The translations under genes were made by a program, and so were the position numbers. This document shows, one piece after another, positions 19,533 to 30,783 of a stretch of DNA of 46,660 bases. Position 1 is the stretch's first letter; each line of letters starts with the position of its first letter. Origin of the DNA: Oligoflexia bacterium (GTDB lineage Bacteria > Bdellovibrionota > UBA1018); assembly GCA_903881565.1 (NCBI GenBank), contig CAIRTR010000190.1, positions 1-46,660 on the forward strand. The letters run 5' to 3'. The notes beneath the pieces were generated by a model. That model was given only the letters and a program-made list of their open reading frames with translations, was not told the DNA's origin and ran no database searches.

Positions 19533-20349
19533 ATGAACTCGTTAAGGACTTTTAAAAACCCTTCAAAAACCGCCAAAAAATGGGGGGGCAGCATTAATTG
19601 CGATTTTCTTTTGCATTCTGTGCTCATCAAGTAATGCCAATGATGAAGTTAGCATAGGATATTTTCGTTCAAATGGAACTGGCGTTGAGGGCGGAAGTGG
19701 GCCGTCCCTTGATTACAGGGGAGTGGGCCCTCTTTCAAAGTCCTCAAAAACTTGGTTCGACTATTTGGAATTTGGTTTAATGCGAAGGGACTGGAGGGCG
19801 AACCATCTTCTGTTCCAAGCAGGCGCTTACCAAGACCAGAGCATAGGCTTCGCAACAGACCTCACCTTTTGGAGTTCGGAAGTCTCCTATTTAAATATCG
19901 GCCTTGGCGCCCGTATAAGAAATGACTTCGGCTTTACCAAAGGAAGTATAACTCTCCTTTTTGATCCAGCTACTTTTGTCTACCCACTTAAAGGGCCACA
20001 GGACCAATCTGGCCTTAATCCTGGAGGCCGGCTTCTTCTTCAGCAAAACCTCTCTAATCGTATAAGTTTCTCTACTTCACTTGGCTTTGCAAAAGTTAAC
20101 CGATTAACGAGTAATAAGTTACCGGGGCAGTACAACGAAGGTGATCAAACTAATCCGACTTGGTTTGCACAACTTAAGGCAGGAGCGCGAGTTCAAATCA
20201 CGAAAAACACTTTCGCAAGATTCGACGGCACCCTTTCAAAGCTGAATTTCGACTATGCAACAAAAGACCCCGACGGAAATACAGGCCCTACTCTTTCGTC
20301 TCAAACTTTAGAGCGAGTGTTTGAATTGAAGTTTGGATTTTCGAATTAG
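19533..20349 (+). pseudogene. Outer-membrane beta-barrel-like protein gene, out of frame at a G7 tract (possibly phase-variable)
   Basis: AGGAG 19522-19526 then ATG 19533 reads MNSLRTFKNPSKTAKKWGG...; removing one G from 19582..19588 yields MNSLRTFKNPSKTAKKWGAALIAIFFCILCSSSNANDEVSIGYF continuous with ORF 19723..20349. Confidence 0.7.
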
Positions 20350-20415
20350 AGAGATTATCGAACTTCGATGTGCCCTCCATGGCGCCTGAGAGCACCGAGA
20401 ACTCCATCTCTCTTT

Positions 20416-20856
20416 TCAACTCATCAACTCCCCACTGAACCCCTCTGCCATAAAAGCGCTGTGCTGCCTTCGATCGGCGGTAAGGTACTCGATCACACCC
20501 GTCCCCAGCTGCGCTTGAACTTCTGCAGCCGACGCCAAATGAAGTGCATCAAGCGTTCTCAGCCCGATCCCCGAGCGATGACGACGAACCAGAGTCCTCG
20601 CATACCCAAGCACAGCGGGCGTGAGCTGAATCAGATGTAAACGACTCAAAACAGCGTTAAGCGCCTTTTCGGCAATCGGAAGCCCACTTGGGGCTGTGGA
20701 ATACTGAAACGATAATCCAGCCTGACATTCTACTGCTGAAAGCTCACTCGTAAAAGCATCACGCGAACCCACAAGAGTCAGCGCCTGGAAACCTCGCGGG
20801 TCTCCCAACGCAATTGAGACAAGCACGGATGAGTCAAGGTAGATCAAGCGAATCAA
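20416..20856 (-). CDS. PIN-domain VapC-like toxin
   Basis: MIRLIYLDSSVLVSIAL; RTLDALHLASA; C-terminal YLTADRRQHSAFMAEGF. Confidence 0.8.
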   Translation of the reverse strand: MIRLIYLDSSVLVSIALGDPRGFQALTLVGSRDAFTSELSAVECQAGLSFQYSTAPSGLPIAEKALNAVLSRLHLIQLTPAVLGYARTLVRRHRSGIGLRTLDALHLASAAEVQAQLGTGVIEYLTADRRQHSAFMAEGFSGELMS

Positions 20857-21143
20857 CCCTCTTCGCGGTCTTTTAAGATGGCGCGAATAGCAGGGGACGC
20901 ATCTTTTGCAAGAGGTTCGAGCTGCAACTCGGATAACGGGCGTGGCTTAGCGCCAGATTTCACAAGCCCCGAAGCGATAAGTCGCTCATAGGGATCGATG
21001 GAAATCGGGACGATTCTGGCGACTTCATGATTGCTCTTCGTGATCGAAATCGCTCGCCCGGTACGTTGAACCGTCGCAATGATTTCGGATGCATGATCCT
21101 TTAATTCCTTGATTCCGACCGACTTATTTTTGTGGCCACTCAT
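20853..21143 (-). CDS. Phd/YefM-type antitoxin
   Basis: VGIKELKDHASEIIATVQRTGRAISITKSNHEVARIVPI; 4-bp overlap with the PIN toxin gene. Confidence 0.8.
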   Translation of the reverse strand: MSGHKNKSVGIKELKDHASEIIATVQRTGRAISITKSNHEVARIVPISIDPYERLIASGLVKSGAKPRPLSELQLEPLAKDASPAIRAILKDREEG

Positions 21144-21155
21144 GGTTACATTATA

Positions 21156-21170
21156 TAGCCATAGTGGCTA
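21156..21170. promoter_or_regulatory. Inverted repeat TAGCCA-TAG-TGGCTA, candidate operator of the toxin-antitoxin operon
   Basis: Perfect 6-bp arms 13 bp upstream of the antitoxin start (21143). Confidence 0.45.
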
Positions 21171-21178
21171 GAAGTCAA

Positions 21179-23023
21179 TTACTGACTCGCGGGCACGCGC
21201 TCGGCATCCGCCCCAGACTTGCCTTTAGCAAGCTCCGTTCGAACGTTCTCCGCCTTGGCTTCGAGTTTGCGCTTGATCGCATCATCGCCACTGATCTTCG
21301 CAGCGTCGCTGTAAAGCTGCATCGCTTTTTCACGAAGATTCGAGCGCAAATAGGCATCCGCCAAATGTTCCAAAATCGTAGGCTCATTGGGCTTAAGCTT
21401 GGCAGCTTTTTCTAATTCCACAACCGCTTCATCCATCCTCCCACGAACATAAAGGTACCAGCCCCAGCTGTCCTGAACAAAACCATTATCAGGCTTGAGC
21501 GAGAGCGCCTTCTTCAATAGCTTTTCGGCATCCGGCAATCGAACTCCTTTAAGAGTCCAGGTGTACCCGATGTAGTTAAGGGCATCCACGTTCTGTGGGT
21601 TGAGCTTCAAAATCTCTTCCATCTGCGCCAAGCCACGATCCGTGTCGCCCTTGCGATCATAGAGCGAGCCTAAGAAGTATCTGATCCGCTCATCTTGGGG
21701 GAAAGTCGAAACCGCTTTTTCCAAAACGGCCACCGCGCCATCCACGTTTTTACCATCTTCTTCAAGCGAAGCCTGGAAAATGTAGAAATTTGCGGTTCGA
21801 GGCGCGCGATTCAACGCCTCCTTTATAAAATCTTTGGCTTCAGCAAAGCGATTGCCTTGCTTTAGGAGATATCCCACGTGCAAAACCGCATCCGTGAAAA
21901 GTTTTGACTCAGGCTTGATCTTCTTGAGCTCCTCAATGGCGAGATCATTTTTCTTCTGCTCTTCATAAACACTCCCTAAATAGTAGTGGATGCGATCTGA
22001 GTCGGGATTCTTAGCCAGAATTCCTTTAAATGAGCCGACCGCTTGATCAAACTGCTTGAGCTCCATCTGCACAAGACCCAGCTTCACACGCGCGTTCATG
22101 TCCTCTGGATCCGTCGCAATGATGGCTTCCAAGAAGGGAACGGCCACTGAGTACTTTTCTTCTTTCAAAAGAATAGTGGTCATCCGATTCGCGGCAGTGA
22201 GATCCTGGTTTGACTCGAAAAGAGATTTGTAGACCGCAATTGCATCTGCGTTCTGACGCTGCTCTTCATAAAGCGCGCCTAAAGCAAGCGCGGCCTGCGC
22301 GAAGTTTGAATGAATATCGAGTGCTTTTTTGAAGGAATTTGCGGCTTCTTTGAAATGTTCTAAACGCACCTCAGCACGTCCTCGGTAGTACCAGCCCACG
22401 TAAGAGTCCGGCATTTTCTTCAGAAACGCGTCGAGACTCTCAACAGCATCCGCACCTCTGTTCTCCTCAATCAATATCTGTGATTTAAAAACAGCGGCCT
22501 CTTCGTGCTTTTGATCTTGTTTCAAAATTCGTTCGTATTCGGTTAACGCAGCCTGTGGTTCTCTCAGAGCTGCATACAATCCCGCGAGCAGGAGACGCGC
22601 ATCGATGTAATTTGGGTCTTTTTGCAATGCTTCCTTGCAGCTTTCCATTGCATCAGAGAGCATTCCCTTCTTAATGTACTCAGCGGCGAGCCGTGCCCTC
22701 ACTAATCCCGAGTTTGGATCAAACATTAGGGTCAGCTTAAATTCTTCGATCGCTCGATCGGGGTTACCTTCAGCAACATAGGCTTGCGCCAGGCTAAAAT
22801 GGTACTCGGCGGTCGCCTCGGCGTTGCGAACCGCCTTTTTGGTGTTCTCCTGGGCATTGGTCAGATGCACGGTCTCTGAGGGAGCAGCATCCGAAGTAGC
22901 TGTTGTTTCAGGGGTTTCCCGAACAATAGCGCGTCCTGAGCAACTAATTCCTCCGACCGCTCCAATCACAATAGAGGCGATCCCAAAGGCCAGCTTACGA
23001 TGAGTAGTATATAAATATTTCAT
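21179..23023 (-). CDS. TPR-repeat lipoprotein
   Basis: ORF 21179..23068; start at 23023 gives MKYLYTTHRKLAFGIASIVIGAVGGISCSGR lipobox; many TPR units. Confidence 0.85.
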   Translation of the reverse strand: MKYLYTTHRKLAFGIASIVIGAVGGISCSGRAIVRETPETTATSDAAPSETVHLTNAQENTKKAVRNAEATAEYHFSLAQAYVAEGNPDRAIEEFKLTLMFDPNSGLVRARLAAEYIKKGMLSDAMESCKEALQKDPNYIDARLLLAGLYAALREPQAALTEYERILKQDQKHEEAAVFKSQILIEENRGADAVESLDAFLKKMPDSYVGWYYRGRAEVRLEHFKEAANSFKKALDIHSNFAQAALALGALYEEQRQNADAIAVYKSLFESNQDLTAANRMTTILLKEEKYSVAVPFLEAIIATDPEDMNARVKLGLVQMELKQFDQAVGSFKGILAKNPDSDRIHYYLGSVYEEQKKNDLAIEELKKIKPESKLFTDAVLHVGYLLKQGNRFAEAKDFIKEALNRAPRTANFYIFQASLEEDGKNVDGAVAVLEKAVSTFPQDERIRYFLGSLYDRKGDTDRGLAQMEEILKLNPQNVDALNYIGYTWTLKGVRLPDAEKLLKKALSLKPDNGFVQDSWGWYLYVRGRMDEAVVELEKAAKLKPNEPTILEHLADAYLRSNLREKAMQLYSDAAKISGDDAIKRKLEAKAENVRTELAKGKSGADAERVPASQ

Positions 23024-23436
23024 GAAACGGCGTCCCTCCGACACCGTACTCATCGTCATTGCTCTCAAAAACTTGTCTAAAAAGTTAACGGCCTATGAAA
23101 AAAAACAATTTGGAACAGCTCGTGCAGACCCGAAAACGCCCGGAACACCCCTTGCGTTTGGGGATGAGGTGTGTTTTACTGGGTGCGTTAGCTGCATAAC
23201 GACATAAATGTCACGGCAGAGTTTATAGGGACACTTGACTTTACCGCGGCGGGTTGTTATTGGGCTAATACAGTTTGCATTGACACGTAGTGACGTATCG
23301 AAGTTTTCCGGCTGTACCCAGTGTAAAGACGGAGTTTGCAGAGATTTCTCACCACAGGTCAGTGTGACTGTGATTGGAACCAATTTGGGGGTCCGTAATT
23401 GGTAAACTCTCAGAACTACCTTAGGGGGAACACGAC

Positions 23437-23805
23437 ATGAAAGAGATGAAAATCATTAAACGGTATCAGAATCGCAAACTCTACGACACACATGAGTCGA
23501 GCTACGTCACCTTGGACGAAATTGCCAAGATGATTAAAGGCGGCGAAGATCTTCGCGTCATTGACAACAAGACGAAGAACGACATCACCGCTTCAACTCT
23601 TACTCAGCTTTTGTATGAGAGCGAGCGCAAAGCAAAGACTCAGCCTTCTGTGGATCTTTTGAAAGAAATCATTCGCCACGGCGATGGTTCCTTCTCTGGC
23701 TTCATTCAAGCCAAGATCAGCACTGAATTGGCTTCTTTCGACAACGACACGAATACGGCTGTGGATGCAAACGCAGCCAGTCGCGCTACAGCTCTTAACC
23801 AGTAA
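23437..23805 (+). CDS. phaR: PHB/PHA accumulation regulator-type DNA-binding protein
   Basis: IIKRYQNRKLYDTHESSYVTLDEIAKMIKGGEDLRVIDNKTKNDIT is the PhaR N-terminal domain signature. Confidence 0.85.
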   Translation: MKEMKIIKRYQNRKLYDTHESSYVTLDEIAKMIKGGEDLRVIDNKTKNDITASTLTQLLYESERKAKTQPSVDLLKEIIRHGDGSFSGFIQAKISTELASFDNDTNTAVDANAASRATALNQ

Positions 23806-23901
23806 GCTGCCGCGCGAAGTTTAGTAGCCAATTTTTTGGCGTAAACACTGTCAAAAAACAGAGTTTGCGCGCCACGAAAAAGGCCGCTACACTAAAGAGG
23901 T

Positions 23902-24621
23902 ATGAACGTAAAACACCTCTTTCAAAGTTGTAGGTTCCAGCGGGTCTCGATCGAAGCGGCGGCACTCATCGCACTATCACTGTGTATTGAGAGCGCCGCT
24001 TCGTCGGCCCAAGGATGGCAGCAACAACCCTCATGGGCTTCTGATACTCCGGTAAAGAAGTCCGTGTCACACGTCAAGTACGACTCACCCAACATATCCC
24101 CCTTCTCTCCGGGGTCGAATAACTTAGGCCTGGATTTAGGCCAAGTTTTCCTCATGGGTGATCTCGACAGCAACTATCAATCCAGCATCGGTTCGCGCCT
24201 CCATTATACTTACGGCGTGAGCGATTTGTTCGGATTCGATTCAAGCATCGGATTCTCTGATCACTCCGAGGGGAAATTTTCGATGACGACGATTCTTTCC
24301 GGCGCACGGATGAATCTCACCTGGTACGACAAAGTTATTCCTTATGTAAATTTTGGCTTTGGCTTTTTTAGGCCCAGTTATGAGCTCTCTTCCAAGGATC
24401 CAAATTCAGACCAAATGAAAACAACTTCCATCTCCCCACTCCTTTTCGGAGTATACATGGGACCGGGAATTGATCTTGAACTCAATCAGCAGGTCTTCTT
24501 TGGTGCCTCTCTGACGTTCCACGATGCCTTTGGGACAACGAAAACATTACCCGGCGGCGGTGTCATGGAAGTCGGCGGAACCTTTACATCTTTGATGCTA
24601 AGGGCTGGAGTTACTTTTTAA
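23902..24621 (+). CDS. Exported outer-membrane beta-barrel-like protein
   Basis: 239 aa; exported-looking N-terminus and repeated aromatic/Gly strand pattern ending LMLRAGVTF. Confidence 0.55.
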   Translation: MNVKHLFQSCRFQRVSIEAAALIALSLCIESAASSAQGWQQQPSWASDTPVKKSVSHVKYDSPNISPFSPGSNNLGLDLGQVFLMGDLDSNYQSSIGSRLHYTYGVSDLFGFDSSIGFSDHSEGKFSMTTILSGARMNLTWYDKVIPYVNFGFGFFRPSYELSSKDPNSDQMKTTSISPLLFGVYMGPGIDLELNQQVFFGASLTFHDAFGTTKTLPGGGVMEVGGTFTSLMLRAGVTF

Positions 24622-24688
24622 GACGCCCCATTCTTGTTGCGCATTGCGTTAAACTAAGGTATGAAGCACTTCGAATAGAGGTGTTTCC

Positions 24689-25555
24689 ATGTCACGAATT
24701 TCAATTATTTCAGCTTTTGTCGCCGCTTTGAGCATCTTTACAGGGGCAATCACGGCCCACGCCTTTGACCTAAAGGAGTGGGAACCGATGATTGAAGTCG
24801 GCACTGAAGGCTCCCTCGAAACAGGAAATGAAATGACGGCGCTTCTTCGTGTCGGCTTCGGCCTCAAACGAAAAGGGGGAGGAGTCACCCCCATCGATAC
24901 CTTAGGACCGGAGAAAATGGTGCTAGCGAAAATCAGCGGGACGTTCGCCGTCGTTTCAACCGAAAATCAAGCACTCCCTTCGATGGATATCGAGTTCGTG
25001 CCCTATGAAGATCAACTCCTCATCGGTGAAGTCGGTGGCGATCCAGAAGGCACAAAAAAAATCAGGGCTATGGGCAATTTACAACTGCTTCCGACGCAGA
25101 TTAGACGCGACCTCAACCTAGATGAGGCCCTCGTTCTGCAAATTTCCATCGTCGGCGTACAACTCAAAGCCGCACAAAAACAAACGGCGCGAACGGAACT
25201 CTATGCGCAAGTCGCCGCCGATCTCCTGGGCGCCAAAATCGCGTCCCACGTCTCTGAGCTATCAACGTTCAGAGGCCTGCACATCATGGAACTGGGCGCT
25301 GAAGCGGGCCTCGGCACGCTGCTTTCAAAATCTCTTTATCTAAGGATTGGAATCGGCGGAAAAGCTGACTTCAATTGGAACTTCTGGTCACGTCTGCAAT
25401 CCGACCAAAAAGCCTACCTGGCCATTCGTCTCGATATCGCGCAACTTGTACAGGTTTACGTCGAAGGCGCCCTCAAAGGAAACTGGGACAGCGGGAGTCC
25501 CTCCTATGAAAGCGGAGCGGAGTTGACGGCAGGCGTGGTTTTTTATTGGAACTAA
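24689..25555 (+). CDS. Exported hypothetical (outer-membrane-like) protein
   Basis: 288 aa; signal peptide MSRISIISAFVAALSIFTGAITAHAFD; C-terminal AELTAGVVFYWN. Confidence 0.6.
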   Translation: MSRISIISAFVAALSIFTGAITAHAFDLKEWEPMIEVGTEGSLETGNEMTALLRVGFGLKRKGGGVTPIDTLGPEKMVLAKISGTFAVVSTENQALPSMDIEFVPYEDQLLIGEVGGDPEGTKKIRAMGNLQLLPTQIRRDLNLDEALVLQISIVGVQLKAAQKQTARTELYAQVAADLLGAKIASHVSELSTFRGLHIMELGAEAGLGTLLSKSLYLRIGIGGKADFNWNFWSRLQSDQKAYLAIRLDIAQLVQVYVEGALKGNWDSGSPSYESGAELTAGVVFYWN

Positions 25556-25560
25556 AAAAA

Positions 25561-25597
25561 ATCCCCGGAAGTGGTTTGACCCACTTCCGGGGATTTT
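25561..25597. terminator. Bidirectional Rho-independent terminator
   Basis: ATCCCCGGAAGTGG-tttgac-CCACTTCCGGGGAT (14-bp perfect stem) followed by TTT and preceded by A-tract; lies between convergent 24689 CDS and groEL. Confidence 0.92.
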
Positions 25598-25655
25598 AAT
25601 TTTGGTTAGCCACTCAAATCAGCGAACTGACTGAGTTGCGCCGACCGATGTAAAA

Positions 25656-27329
<1,674 letters not shown>

Positions 27330-27343
27330 TTAATTAAAATTGA

Positions 27344-27631
27344 TTAGTTGAGAACGCCGAGAATATCTTCCTCACGCATCATGAGGAACTCGTCGCCGTC
27401 GATTTTGATTTCGGTGCCGGAATATTTTCCGAACAACACGCGATCGCCTTTTTTAACATCAAGGGGACGCAGTTTGCCTTCTTCGTTGACGCGGCCTTGG
27501 CCTACGGCAATCACTTCACCCTGAATGGGTTTTTCCTTAGCGGTATCAGGAATAATGATCCCGCCCTTGGACTTTTCTTCTTCATTAAAACGCTTCACCA
27601 ACACGCGATCGTGCAATGGTCTAACTTGCAT
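27344..27631 (-). CDS. groS: Co-chaperonin GroES
   Basis: [35 protein letters not shown]... Confidence 0.98.
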   Translation of the reverse strand: MQVRPLHDRVLVKRFNEEEKSKGGIIIPDTAKEKPIQGEVIAVGQGRVNEEGKLRPLDVKKGDRVLFGKYSGTEIKIDGDEFLMMREEDILGVLN

Positions 27632-27896
27632 ATATTCAGCCTCCTAGTAATTCCCAATAATCGAAACGTTAATGTTCCTTTTTATTTGGGGTCAAAGTCC
27701 GAGGGAACCAACCTTTGCCTACTGGCAACTCAGCCGACCCGCGAAACAAAATTGAAAGTACATCTTTACTACAGGCCGTATATTGGTCACTGCGACCGTG
27801 TTGTCAACTTGCGAAGCCCCGATTTCGGTCAAATGGACCGAAAAAAGGACTAACGCAAGTGGACACATCACAATTTCGATGATATAACGCACTGCG

Positions 27897-28631
27897 ATGA
27901 AAAAATACAATGTTTTCATGATGGTTGCCGCATCCGCTCTGCTTCAGATTGCCGCAAAAAACGCGGGGCCCACCAAGAGCTATTCAGCGGTCGATACGAG
28001 CGTGATCCCGGACGCAGGCATCGTGCTGGATGAAAAAGGCGATTCGATGGATTCGGATACAGGAAGGGCCTCGGTTCCGGTAGAGCCGGCGGAGATTGTG
28101 CCGCCACCTAGGCCGATTGTGAAATCGACTCCCGCTCCGAAGCCAAAACCTGCGGTGCGGAAACAAGCTCCGGTGGCGAGTGCGCCTGTCGCGCGACAGG
28201 CGGAAGCCGCGCCAGCTCCTGCCTTGGCGCCTAAACAAGAAACACGAATTAATTACGACAAAGTTCCTGCAAGCGAAACGGCGCCGCTCATGCAACGTCT
28301 GAAACTCGTCGAACAACTCATTGAACGGCATCATCGCGCTTACGATTATCGCGCGTTCACCGTGAAGCAACTTCAGGAGATTTTGAAGGCGCTGGATGAA
28401 CCTTTTGAGAAAGCGTTTCAGGAGGCGAAGCCGAGTGAGGCGAATGTGCCAGTGCCCGCAGTCCCCACGCAAATTTCCACACCAGCTCCAGCACCGCCCG
28501 CGGAACCTGCGTCTGAAATGCCATCCGCTAGCACTCCCCCGGAACCTCCGGTGCCAACCATGGAGAAGCCCGAGTCTCCCCCAAAAGAAAACAAAGCGGG
28601 GTCACCAGCTCCAGAAATGCCAACGCCATAA
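27897..28631 (+). CDS. Exported Pro/Ala-rich protein
   Basis: 244 aa; MKKYNVFMMVAASALLQIAAKNAG; low-complexity Pro/Ala segments. Confidence 0.65.
   Translation: MKKYNVFMMVAASALLQIAAKNAGPTKSYSAVDTSVIPDAGIVLDEKGDSMDSDTGRASVPVEPAEIVPPPRPIVKSTPAPKPKPAVRKQAPVASAPVARQAEAAPAPALAPKQETRINYDKVPASETAPLMQRLKLVEQLIERHHRAYDYRAFTVKQLQEILKALDEPFEKAFQEAKPSEANVPVPAVPTQISTPAPAPPAEPASEMPSASTPPEPPVPTMEKPESPPKENKAGSPAPEMPTP
28183..28202. repeat. Perfect 20-bp palindrome CGCCTGTCGCGCGACAGGCG inside the Pro/Ala-rich gene
   Basis: Read directly; core CCTGT-CGCGCG-ACAGG. Confidence 0.8.
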
Positions 28632-28646
28632 TAAGGATCCAAGAAG

Positions 28647-29651
28647 ATGCCAAAAACTAAGTTCTCACTTTTTGCTGCCCTCAGCCTCTTATGCCTCACT
28701 TCAACTTCCCTGCATGCGAGCCCCCAAGACATTAACGGGCTTTATGTGAACACCTTTGGGGACTCAGCTCAGCAAGCCCTGCTGTTTGTTCATGGTGGCC
28801 CAGGTGATGAATCTTCAATATTTGAAGCAACTGACGCTCAAAATCTTGCGAATCAAGGATACTTCGTGGTCGTTTACGATCAACGCGGACAAGGCCGAAG
28901 CGACTTCAGCGCCGGACAGACTGCGTACAATTATGGAACTTATTCCGCCGACCTTCTTTCGATCATTCAGACTTTGCAGCTTAAGAACGTTGCTCTCCTC
29001 GCCCACTCACATGGCGGTGCGATTGCGGCGCATTTTGATCAATCCTATCCAGGCGTCACGAAAAAAATCATTCTGATCGATGCGCCCGTTAATCTTTGGC
29101 AAATCTTTATCGACATGAAGGCCAATTGCACGGCACTTTACGAAAAAACTTCAGATACCGCAGGAATTAATAAGTTGAATCAAACTTTTGATATGATTTT
29201 AGCGAGCGCAACCCCCAGCCAAGAGGTTGAGACTTTTTTTGGAATAAGCACCCAATGCGGCGGCCCAGGAGGACTCTACACCGCACCTCACGCAGCGAGC
29301 AGTGCGAAGGGTTTGTATACGACTTGGATGGCGGCTTACCAGAGCAGTGTACTCCCCGCGCTTCTGGCAGCCCCGCAAGAGGCCGACCCAGTTAAAGGAT
29401 TTCTCGAGCGGGAGCAATATATTCACTTCGATTTTTCGCAAACCATTCAATCAAGTTCGTCGCAGTACTACGGAATTTATGGCGATGAAGACGGGCTTTT
29501 TACGCCAAATACTTTAGCGTCGATCGAAAAACTCTTGGGTGCCAAACATGGGGCGACATCATTCGAATTGATTCATGGGGCTTCACACAATGTTTTTGTG
29601 GATCAGCAGGAAGCGTTTAATCGTGCGCTCTTGAAGATGCTTAAGGAATAG
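28647..29651 (+). CDS. Secreted alpha/beta hydrolase (prolyl iminopeptidase-like)
   Basis: Signal peptide; LLFVHGGPGDESS, VVVYDQRGQGRSD, LLAHSHGGAIAAHF, C-terminal GASHNVF. Confidence 0.85.
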   Translation: MPKTKFSLFAALSLLCLTSTSLHASPQDINGLYVNTFGDSAQQALLFVHGGPGDESSIFEATDAQNLANQGYFVVVYDQRGQGRSDFSAGQTAYNYGTYSADLLSIIQTLQLKNVALLAHSHGGAIAAHFDQSYPGVTKKIILIDAPVNLWQIFIDMKANCTALYEKTSDTAGINKLNQTFDMILASATPSQEVETFFGISTQCGGPGGLYTAPHAASSAKGLYTTWMAAYQSSVLPALLAAPQEADPVKGFLEREQYIHFDFSQTIQSSSSQYYGIYGDEDGLFTPNTLASIEKLLGAKHGATSFELIHGASHNVFVDQQEAFNRALLKMLKE

Positions 29652-30198
29652 CGGCCAATCCCCCAAGATCCCGCCAGCCATACGCCACATGCGCAATCGG
29701 CTTGCCACCGATTTCGGGGTGCTTCGTTTCGGGAAGCAGCTCACCCCCGATTTTTTCGTAAAACCGCCGCCAGGGATTTTCGGCCGCTGCCCAAATAATC
29801 AGCGCTTTGTGATTGGTGCCAATTAAAAGACGTGCGGACTCGGCAATCAATGCACGGCCAATGCCCATGCGCTGACGATTGGGATCGATGTAGATCGCCT
29901 TGATTTCGCAATCAAACCCAGGCGGAGGATCAATGGGCTTTACCGCGTCCGAAAAACCAACGATTCGATCACCCATCGTCGCTACCAGAAAAGGATAAGG
30001 AGAATTTTCCAACCGATGTTTCTCAATCGTTTTTAAAAACCGAGGCGCCCCTGCCTCTTCGGACATTACGTCCAACACCGAGTCGGGAATAATCCCTCTG
30101 TATGTGGTTTGCCAGGCACAGGCGTGTACGGCTGCAATTCCTCTGGCGTCTGAAGGCTCGACTTCTCGGATCAAAAAAGGCGCTGGCATGAACTCCAT
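29641..30198 (-). CDS. GNAT-family N-acetyltransferase
   Basis: FLIREVEPSDARGIAAVHACAWQTTYRGIIPDSVLDVM; IYIDPNRQRMGIGRALIAESARLL. Confidence 0.85.
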   Translation of the reverse strand: MEFMPAPFLIREVEPSDARGIAAVHACAWQTTYRGIIPDSVLDVMSEEAGAPRFLKTIEKHRLENSPYPFLVATMGDRIVGFSDAVKPIDPPPGFDCEIKAIYIDPNRQRMGIGRALIAESARLLIGTNHKALIIWAAAENPWRRFYEKIGGELLPETKHPEIGGKPIAHVAYGWRDLGGLAAIP

Positions 30199-30701
30199 GA
30201 TAACACACAAGTTCCTGCTGCACATAGTGGCCAGCACCATAAATGACCATGATGCTCTTATACTCGCCTAGAAGTTTCGCAATCTTTTCGACTGCGGTTT
30301 TGTCTCTTTCCAAACTCGAATGTTCCGAGAGCTTTCCGGGCTCAGCCCCTACGAACGGAATTCCTCTTGAAAGAGCCAATTTATAGGCAAAATAGACTTC
30401 AACGCTCTGATCCTTACCCAGCTTAATCTTATCGTCCCAGTTTCGGGGAGATCGGCCCCAGGATTCGTAAATCCCTTCAATCAATATAATGTCCGGCTTC
30501 TTTTCCTCAATCGCCTTTTCAATGAGCTGAGTCGAACGCCCTCAGTCCTGATGCTGTGTCGCGATAAAGGTCAAAGTCTTTGAGCCTTGGGTAAACTCCA
30601 CTCTTGCAGGAAAAGGCTGAGGGGGGCGTCACGCCGGCATCGCATTCAATGTAGAAAAAAAAGGCGCAAATGATAACAAAGAGTTTTGACGCGAGACCCA
30701 T
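30190..30701 (-). pseudogene. Decayed exported protein, possibly TraB/GumN-like
   Basis: MGLASKLFVIICAFFFYIECDAGVTPP signal peptide, then frame change at C6 (30621..30626) to FPARVEFTQGSKTLTFIATQHQD, TGA (30542-30544), then GRSTQLIEKAIEEKKPDIILIEGIYESWGRSPRNWDDKIKLGKDQSVEVYFAYKLALSRGIPFVGAEPGKLSEHSSLERDKTAVEKIAKLLGEYKSIMVIYGAGHYVQQE. Confidence 0.65.
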
Positions 30702-30783
30702 GCTTTAATTTCGGCAATTTTGCGAGAGATGCTACAATTTCTCCGAATTGACCCATAAATCAAAATCCTCTAGGGTTGCTCCT

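Noticed and set aside
23093-23383. 96-aa minus ORF upstream of phaR
   Set aside because: No recognisable domain, no clear ribosome-binding site; more likely a phaR leader/intergenic region.
27632-27896. Searched for a CIRCE/HrcA operator (TTAGCACTC-N9-GAGTGCTAA) upstream of groES
   Set aside because: No matching inverted repeat seen.
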